NCBI GenBank assembly: GCA_019648995.1
Contig: BLXT01004061.1
Span: 1,090,712-1,113,693 of the forward strand
Origin: Plakobranchus ocellatus
Lineage: Eukaryota > Mollusca > Gastropoda > Plakobranchidae
Direction of reading: 5' to 3'
DNA: 22,982 nucleotides
Shown here: positions 12,501 through 21,500 of the stretch, one piece after another
How positions within the stretch are numbered: position 1 is the stretch's first letter
How the letters are laid out: each line of letters begins with the position of its first letter
Notes under the pieces: model-generated
The model's database searches: none
What the model was told of the DNA's origin: nothing
Seen by the model: the letters and a program-made list of their open reading frames with translations, nothing else
Program-made: the position numbers and the translations under genes

Positions 12501-15500
12501 CTACAGGTCAAGATGATTTCTGTGCAACATTCACAACCTTTCATTTGAGAAAAATGATGCTTTCGTAATTAGATCTGCTAGACCATGGATATTCAACTTG
12601 CCCAAAGCGTGGCTATGCAAAAAATTCTGATTGTATACATTTTTTATCCCTGGTTTTAATGAATATGAGAGAATAAAGAGAAAAAGTAAAAACCTCTAAT
12701 TGCTCTCCGACATCTTCACTGAAAGGGATGAATGAAAAGCTGAAGACACGAGGCTCATTTGGTTTCAGGTACAGATCACTTGGACTATCCACTCCACCGT
12801 CTGATTTTGCAGAAATGCCTCGGCCATCAGTAAGAACACAGTGAGGATTATATTTCTGCAAAGTCAAAGGCAATAATGTCACAATGAAGCTTCTGGAACA
12901 TGTGTATTAGGTTAAAAACCATGAAACTACATAGTATCTAAATAGAGATTTGTGTGACAACTTCACAAGAGGACTCTAAGTGAAGGCTTACCTGAGCAAC
13001 TTCAAATAAGCATTTCAAGTAAGAGGGGTAAATATTTTTTTAAGTCCACGACTATTTAACGCATACAAAAATTGTCACTTTATACCAATAATAATTTTTT
13101 TTTAATTGAACCAACTGAAACTGCCCAAGGCACTACTATATATCTTCATTGCTCTAAGATCTAAAGGAATTTAAGCTACCAGCAAATGCTGTAAGTGTAG
13201 TATACTAGCACAAAAGTATTTTGACAAAAACAAAAATGATGGCTATAAGTTTCATGCATCAGGCTTGGAACCATAAAAGCATTAAGACTTAGACCACAGC
13301 TTTGCCTGGTAATGCTTTTTTTTCCTGCAAGAAATTTTAAATGCAGCTCCCAAAAATGAGCTGAATTGCAGATTTGCATAAATGGCTTTTGACAAAAACC
13401 TTCAGCTACAAAAGTAAGTGACTCATTTCATTTTACAACATAATACAAAACAAATTTCTAATTATCAAAAGAAACAAGATTGATGCAAAGATGAAAATAT
13501 CTCAACTTGATTTTGGCTTCATCTATTTTTTAGATATTTTTTTTCTTTCTTCTTTATGTACATAATTTCTGGAGATGCACTTTCAATTTTCTGCACATTG
13601 AGCGATCACAATATTTAGCTCTTCACTTTAGGATATTAAATTTGGTCATGTAAATATGTAAATTAATTTATTTTGTAGGACTGCTACACCTCTGAAGTTT
13701 TGAAAAGAAGCGTTCTAAAACTTGTTTTTGCATATAAAACTGAGTGTGGTTCTATATTTAAAACCACCGAGGTAAAAACTCAGCCAACCTGATTTGTGAA
13801 GAGCACAAGCAACTTTGACAGTCTAACTGGGAAAGGACAGCCAACTCTGAAAATGAATCCGAGATAAATGTGCGAACTTCTTTAAAACAGGAATACATTT
13901 TGCATCAAGAAAACAAAAAAAAAAAAAAAAGAGAAAGAAAAAAAATATTGCATATACGTTGAAATATGAAATATAAGATAAAAATGTGGCATAGATTTAG
14001 CTTTAAAAAGACAAAAAAAAGTTGTGGTAAATAAAAGTTATTTTCAACTCCATATTGTTTGAAGAGCATTGGCAAACATTGATGCTAAAATTAACTTGAC
14101 TGTAGTCCTACTACAAAAGTAATACTTCATTTTTTCATCATTTTCCTCTATAACAGCCTGACTAAGAATAAAGCTGATAATTATGCCTCTCTGTTTAATT
14201 ATTTGGCCAAACAAAAAAAATCCCAAACTGCAGCATTATTCTAATGATCTAATTTTGTAACTGGATCTCATCCATTAACTTACCTGAGACAAACCTCTAC
14301 GATGATTTTATTATCAGCAGAGACAGTCTCGTGAACAAAGCATGCCTTGGTTTCAACTAAAAAGATAGAGGAAAATCAAAACAACATTGAATTTTCGTCT
14401 ATTGAACCCAATTTTTGTTTTAGTCTGTACCTTGAGTCTTGAATATTACATGAAGTAACTTGTGCTAAAAGTCAATAAAAGAGTTTGTATCTGAGCGAAA
14501 CATCCAATTTTTTCATTTTAGTATCCCAGACCTCAAAAGAAAAAAAAAATGAAGGTCTCATACTGGATTTAGTTTTTCAGATAATTATTATCTAATTGAA
14601 GGACACAAATGAAAGATAATGACAGCATCTGCCTCTCTAAATAACCTCATCTCTTGTTATGCTGGTAAGGAGAGGACCCAAAGGGCTTGAACCTCTGATG
14701 GAAAGCTCTTTCCAGATTTCAAAGTGAGTTTGCATAGCCTAGCCACCTTTTGGGCTATAATGTCCAAATGCTAAAAAAAAACAACAAAAAAAAATCTCTA
14801 ACTTCTTCAGCCAGTCCTTACAGTTTTCATGCAAAAAAATAGGCACAATTAAATCATTTTTACATCACTGAGAGGTTTTCCTCATAAAGAAAACCCAACA
14901 AAACACTCACTGAAAGGAATGAGGCCATGCATCTCCAAAGTAAACGACGTAGGATGAGATCTAAACTCTGCCCAAAGAGCACTGGCCTTCTCCACACATG
15001 ACTGATCTAAGTCAGGCTCTGCCTCTGGCACAGTATGCTGAATGGATAAATGAAAGGAGTAAGAAAGAGTGGACCATCTAAAGGCTTTTTTTTTGCCAAT
15101 AGGAAAACTTAATGAATGATTAGGATTATAAAAAGAAATGTCCTGAGACCATTTAAAATGAGCCACTGGCAGAAGTCAAAGGTTGGACATTTTAACCCGT
15201 AACGGACTGATCAGGTCAAATTGGCCGATTTAAAAAAAAAAAAAAAAAAAAATCCTGGCTTGTAATTATGTAAAGCTATCCAGACCTAGAGATTCTAAGT
15301 ATTCTCTTTCTAACTTATCTTGCATTGAATCCCACAAGTTGGACTTTGCAGAAATGCTAGTTTTTATGTAGCGACTACATTTTTGGTCTAGAGGTAGGAA
15401 AATTGCAGTACCAGTCATACACAAATGGCCAGCAACAGATCTTTGTTTCAGATTTTTTACGCTGTAATAGCTTTAGACTCAGACAGTAACAGTGATTATT

Positions 15501-18500
15501 TTCCGGAAGGTGAACAAATTGTGCAACCAGATAAAGAAAATGATCTCTTGATTACGAGATTACTTGTTGTTGTCATTATCATCATTGTTGTTGCTGCTGC
15601 TGCACTGTTACTGCTGACATGAAGATAGCTGATGGAATTACTGCTGGATTTAGTTAATTTCCATTACAATATACACAGTACTTCTTAAGTTTGTGACTGC
15701 CATATTTATGAACTTGAAGCCTATGCCAGATAAGTCCCATGGGGGTTAAACCATAGAAATAGCCTGTGTGCCAAGATATAAATACCTAAGTTGTTAAAAA
15801 AAAAAAGATGAAAAGATGAAAAAAAAAATCCAGCTTTAAAATGATTTTTATCAAAATGTGATATTCGGCTCTTTACGACTGGTTTTAAGACATACATGCA
15901 AAGATAAAAATGTTTGGAAAGGGTTATGGTTATAAATGAATCTCAAAGTTGGAGAGCAAAGTTTTCTTTTTATGCAATTTTCTTATACTGAACCCATCCT
16001 AGCATTAACTAAAAAAAAAAAAGAGGTCTTTTATTACAATTCAAAGCATATAACACAAAAAGCTACTTACAGACATGACTCGAACCAGATTCATCTGTAT
16101 TCTGATCTTTTCATTTTCACTGCACTGAGAATCTGCAATACTGCTAAGGTAATGCATTTCTTTTATCTAACACCAAAAATTATTTATCTATTGAAGAAAA
16201 TTTTCAAATTTCTCAATTTCTTAAAATGAAAAACATGAGGCAACAAAATACTTTTCATCCTTACCATGACAAGGCTATGGGTATTGGAAACTGCGATTTT
16301 TGAGCTTTGGATTGTGATGTTAATCATTGTATTATAAAAATAAAATGTACCATCTGAACCTTGAGAGGTATCATTTTAAGCCAAGAGCATTGGAATCAAC
16401 ATTAGAATCACGATGAATTGATGTTTTATCAATCAAGCCAGGAAAGAAGAGATTTTGGGGGGGGTGGAAAGGAATATCTTAAATGTCAAGGGCTGGCTGA
16501 AAAAGTAATACAATGTTGCTAGTGACTTTAAAAAAAAAAATTGTTACGGACATTTCATTGAAAAGAAAGCTTAACATCTTAGCTATGCAATGCACACTTG
16601 TCGTAGTCCTTCCCTATCAATACACAGCTGCCAATGGAAAATGAGATGAGGTACACCGTATGTAATAAAGTTTATAGTTTGTTGCCTGCACCAAAACAAA
16701 CAACAGCAACCACATCTTCGTTTCATAGCGGATTCCTATATGATATTCCATCAACTTGGGGAACAGAAAGTATCACCAGGGGCAAGGTCTGGACTGAAGA
16801 TGGATGTGGCAAAATGGGGAAATTCATTTTCCTAAAAGCATTCTCAGTCTGTCTACTTGTGTGTGGCCTAGTGGTATCATGCTGCAATACTACTTTTTTT
16901 TTTTTCAGGACACACCTATCTCAGCTTTTGTAAAGGACTCAATTTCCACCGATTCTTTGAACAAAGGTGACCTACAACATATTGTGACCTAAGCCATCCA
17001 GTGCTGTCACATGGATGTGAAATTTTATGATGCTAATTTGGGTTGTGAGAACACATACAGAATATCAGATTTCTAAAATAAATCTAAGAGAAGTCACACT
17101 GGAAATTGCATTACTTTTTGTGTTTTGAGAGTCTTCAAGAACTTTAAAAATAAAGATTCCAACTTGAAATTACATTGCTTGGACAGAATCAAGCTAAAAA
17201 AAAAAAAGAAATCAGAAAACTGAAAAAAAAAAAGATAGACAAACATTTTATACTTGTTGAGAATTCAGTCTGAAAACAGATTTAAAAAGAAACATTGATC
17301 CTCTTAAAGAAAGGATACACCGCCCTATGAGTTCCATACAGTTGGAGACGTACTCTTGCACTTTGGCTGTGAGGTAAGCACACTTGAGGGAGGTCCCCAG
17401 AATGGAGGTGAGAAGCTTCCACCATCTCTCAGCACGATAGTCCCACATCACTTTGTTGAGAAGTCTAAAGGGAAAAAAGGAACAATATTCAATGCCTTTC
17501 ATGGACTCATAAAAAAAATTAATAAAAGAAAAGATCCAGCCCTTTAAAAAAACTTCAGTTTATACAATAATTCAGTTTCCATTGCATCTTTAGGATCCTA
17601 GATTTAATATTGTTAATAATGCTTCTTTAGTGGTGATCCCATTTGTAATTTGATAATTGAAAAAAAAAAACTGCAAAAACTCAAATGCACAATTATATAA
17701 GATATAAAAGTATTATCAAGAGTGATCTTAAAAAAATTACGCAGCAAAACCTTCTGTTATACCTGAAAATAAATATTCCTCTCATTGCTGTCTTGCAAAA
17801 CTGAAGACCTAAATAACCTATTAATTGCTATCAACCTAAAGCCAGTTCTATTTGAGACTGGTGCTCTTTATCAGAGAGAGCTAAAGTATGACACTTGGCA
17901 GTGTGATGGCTATCACACAAGAAGTCATAAATCCAAACCAACATATTTTTACGAACTGCTATGTATCTACACAGCACCGACTGGATGTTAAATCTCTCTA
18001 AACTACGGGAAAGTAATGGCAACAAAGAAAGCCAACACAATTACCTTACAATGCAAACAAATAATCAGGACCCTACTATTTTTGTTTAAAGTATGTGGCT
18101 TGCATTCCCTTCATCCATAAAAAATTATGCTTTCTCACTTACATGAGTGCCTTGACATGGTCTTTAGCATGGTAATACTCCTCACCCATTTGGACCACTG
18201 TGGAAAAAAAAAATATAATGACACATCTTTTGATCAAATTAGTGTCAACAGTTGTCTTGACATCCCTTGTGATAAGTCATAAGCTTTCAATAACAGTTTA
18301 AGAACAAACAAAAAAAAAAATCCCACGAAAATTTTTCTTTTGCACTTTACTCAGCTATTTAAAAAAGAAAAATTGCATTACAGTAGCTCAATAGAGATTC
18401 AAGATAAGTTGGAGCAATTTTTTATGTTACAAAGCTGATTATTTTTAAATAAGCGCTGCAAAACTATATTTATGACACAAGACCCAATCGAACTGGTTGG

Positions 18501-21500
18501 AAGATAAATCTTAGCTAAAACGGAAAACAATATTTCGCTTCAAAAATAATAATTGTACATTTTTAAAAAAATTAATTTTACTCATTTTCATTTTTATCCA
18601 AAAATTAACGCTGGTGACAAAAAAGTGAAAACTTGGAAGGAAAACTCACTGAGGAATCTTTTCATACGTGGTGACTTGTATTTGCGAAACTGTGTGACAG
18701 CACTGCTCAGAAGAGGGATAATCAGCAACTGAAATATTACCAAACACCAATTCATTGTTAAAAACAAAACCCAGACAATTCATGTGCAAAGGATGGACAA
18801 CAATAGATGGCTTTTTATTGCTGATGATGATATGATCACCATGTTGGTGGTCACCCTCCAAAACTTTAAATTCGCATGTCATAAAGTAAAACAGTAGACT
18901 TTTTATTAACCGACAAAAGGTGGTATCTAACTTAATATTATTAACCTCACCAATGCTCTTTGGGCTTTTTATGTCTCTAATCATTTATGTTTTTTCACCC
19001 CACACCTTGAAAGTATGATATAACGCTGAAACCACAGTTGTATAGCTCTCTGTCAAACAGGCATTACAAACACAAGTACATATCCCCTGCCAATGTAAGA
19101 AACATTTAACCAAGGTGAGCATAACTTACGGAGTGATCAAGCTGCCTCTCTTTTGTTTGTAGAGCCAATATGCCCTCCCGCTCTTTGTGTAAATCTGATG
19201 GTTCAATACCTGCAGAGAATTACAGAATCACATTTATATCATTGCCTGTTTAAATATCTTTATTTCATAGAAATGGAAAAAAGCAAAAAATATACATCTG
19301 TGACATTTGCAGAGTCTTAATAAACATAACTATCGGAATCAAATTTCTTTTCTTCTAATCTTATTGCAAAGCATGAGATTTAGAGATAATTAAGACCCAT
19401 TTTGTGTTTGACAATGTTTTTAAGCAAGAGACACAGGTACTGAATCTCAAAGTTAAACAGAACTGTCTTAAAGTTGACACAATTTTTTTGCTTTGTGAAA
19501 TGTAAAGATATTCAACACAATCCTTCTCCTATTAAAACAGGGTTTTAGATTGTTTGCCAGTAGTTTCTCATTTTCAACAATAAAAAGGCACTGAAATTTC
19601 AAAAATGTTGTAGCATGAAATAAAGCTTACTTTCATGTATTTCATAAACATTTATTTCTTCCTTACTTTGTTGTTCCTGCCGCCATTTTCTCTGACCATA
19701 AAACTCTGTCTTGCCCAAAAATTCTTCAATCTCATTGGCAGATTTCATTTCTTCAGGTTGCTGATAGAATAAAAAACACAAATATAGATATGTAAATTAT
19801 GATACTTGGATAGATGCAACAATAAATCAAACTAGAAGAAAACCATATTTATTTTTTTTTTTTTTAAACTCAAAACAAAAAGAAAAAAGTTGAAATAAGC
19901 ATTATAATCTCTCTTTATTTTTCTCTCAATTCTAACAACATGATACAAAATAAAGATACAAAAACAAATGTATTTATAAAATGAAAAAGAGGATTAAGAA
20001 CAAATCCTTACCATGCACAAACCCTGGCACAGTTGCTTCCTAAAGATGGCATGGTTAGCTGCCTGCTGAAAATAAAAACCTGGATGCTGAGTCTGTATGG
20101 CTGTCAGGCCCAGCTTGATAGCCTCGTCAAACAGGTCACCAAACACATGAAACCTAAACAGTTCCAGAATAAATATAAAGATAAAATATGTAGTACAGCA
20201 ACATTAAAATTGTAAATTTTATTATTAATTTTCTCAAGATGATTTATTGATACTCGCATGAAAATTAAAATGTCAATGTTTACCTGATTAACTTTCCCAA
20301 GATGATCTGTTGATAGCACAAAACATGAAAAGCAGTTAGCCAGAATTTCCTGGATATTCATAGATGATTCACACACAAAATGTATTAAAGCTTTGTCTCG
20401 GTGGATGGAGCTTCTTCCACGTCCAGTCAAAATTATAAGGAAGTAATATTTGAACATTATAAATCCCTCATGTAGTAAAAAACTGCAATTAATTAATTTG
20501 CAATGTTGAAAGCTTTCGTTTTTAAAAATGTAGTTATTTTGTGCCAAAGAACTGGGGTTCTGAATCATTGAATAGAGCAGTGGAAAAGAAATAAATCACA
20601 AACTTACATTTTTATTTTTTTTCAAGTTTTACATGCTGCGTTCAACTCATTTAGGACTGGTTTTAAGACAAATAATTTGCTTTTGAGCTATTAAAAAAAA
20701 CCCACCAAAGCAAAAGGTAAATCTTAAAAACAAATCTTACTGTTTTGACATCCAAGCACTGTGCTCGAATGACAGCTCTGGGATTCCAGTTTTAGACTTG
20801 AAGAAGTCTATATGCTTCCTAAACTGTGCGATGGCATCTAGAGGAGCATTGTGCTGGAAGGATAGCCTACAAATCTGTTGCAATGAAGTAGAATGTGTCA
20901 GAAAATAATCAAAGAAAAGTAGTGTCTATCAGTCTCTTTTTTTCTCTTGGCTAAGGAAATATCTAGGCGTTTTTTTTCTTCAATTTTCAATTCTTGTAGG
21001 AAAGAAATGCTTCAAGAAAAACTCTGATGACACAAGAAAGATACTGCAACGACACCCTATACAAAAAACCCTTCCAAAAACAAAAAAAAAAAAACCAAGG
21101 ACACAACACTAGTACATTCATCAGTTTTAAGAATCTGATCTAAAATTTCATTCTATATAGCCTCTTTCCGTTTAGAATTTCTAAGAATTTCCGTAAATTT
21201 TATAAATATTGTAAAATATATGAAGAGCAATCATTCAAGCAGCATTATAAAATCACAAAATGGTGAAAAAAATGGAGCAGTCACAAGTAGACATATAAAA
21301 AAAAAAGCACTCATACCTTATAGTTGATAAATCCAGCTACTGTTTTTATCTCCAACATATTGGTGTCATGCATCCTCAGGTCCAGGATATAACCATAAGC
21401 TTGTTTGTAGTGCCTTTAATAAAACAAAACAGAAATAAAAAAAAAGCTTCAAATATAGGATAAAAATTACCTCCCCCTCCAAAAAACCCCCTCACAAAAT

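Larger units (their letters stand above)
15038..16070 (-). other. Intron 11-12 (1,033 nt)
   Basis: This intron is over half occupied by the piggyBac-like element at 15192-15749, annotated separately. The rest is A-rich, with A runs near 15798-15808, 15823-15830 and 16009-16021, plus one copy (15877-15892) of a 16-nt repeat also found at 20655-20670. Confidence 0.75.

Noticed and set aside
14640..14765. A functional tRNA gene
   Set aside because: A- and B-box-like strings are present, but acceptor and anticodon stems do not pair cleanly; a SINE remnant is more likely.
16634..16992. Two overlapping plus-strand frames with a Cys/Val-rich hydrophobic segment
   Set aside because: They include a poly-Phe stretch from a T run and no domain; they probably cross inserted repeat sequence.
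17785..18040. Opposing open frames in intron 9-10
   Set aside because: Both read the same less AT-rich stretch, neither has a motif, and exons 9 and 10 join in frame without them.
18646..18984. 112-codon minus-strand frame over exon 8
   Set aside because: It overlaps exon 8 in a different frame and runs mostly through intron; the homologous frame gives [11 protein letters not shown] instead.
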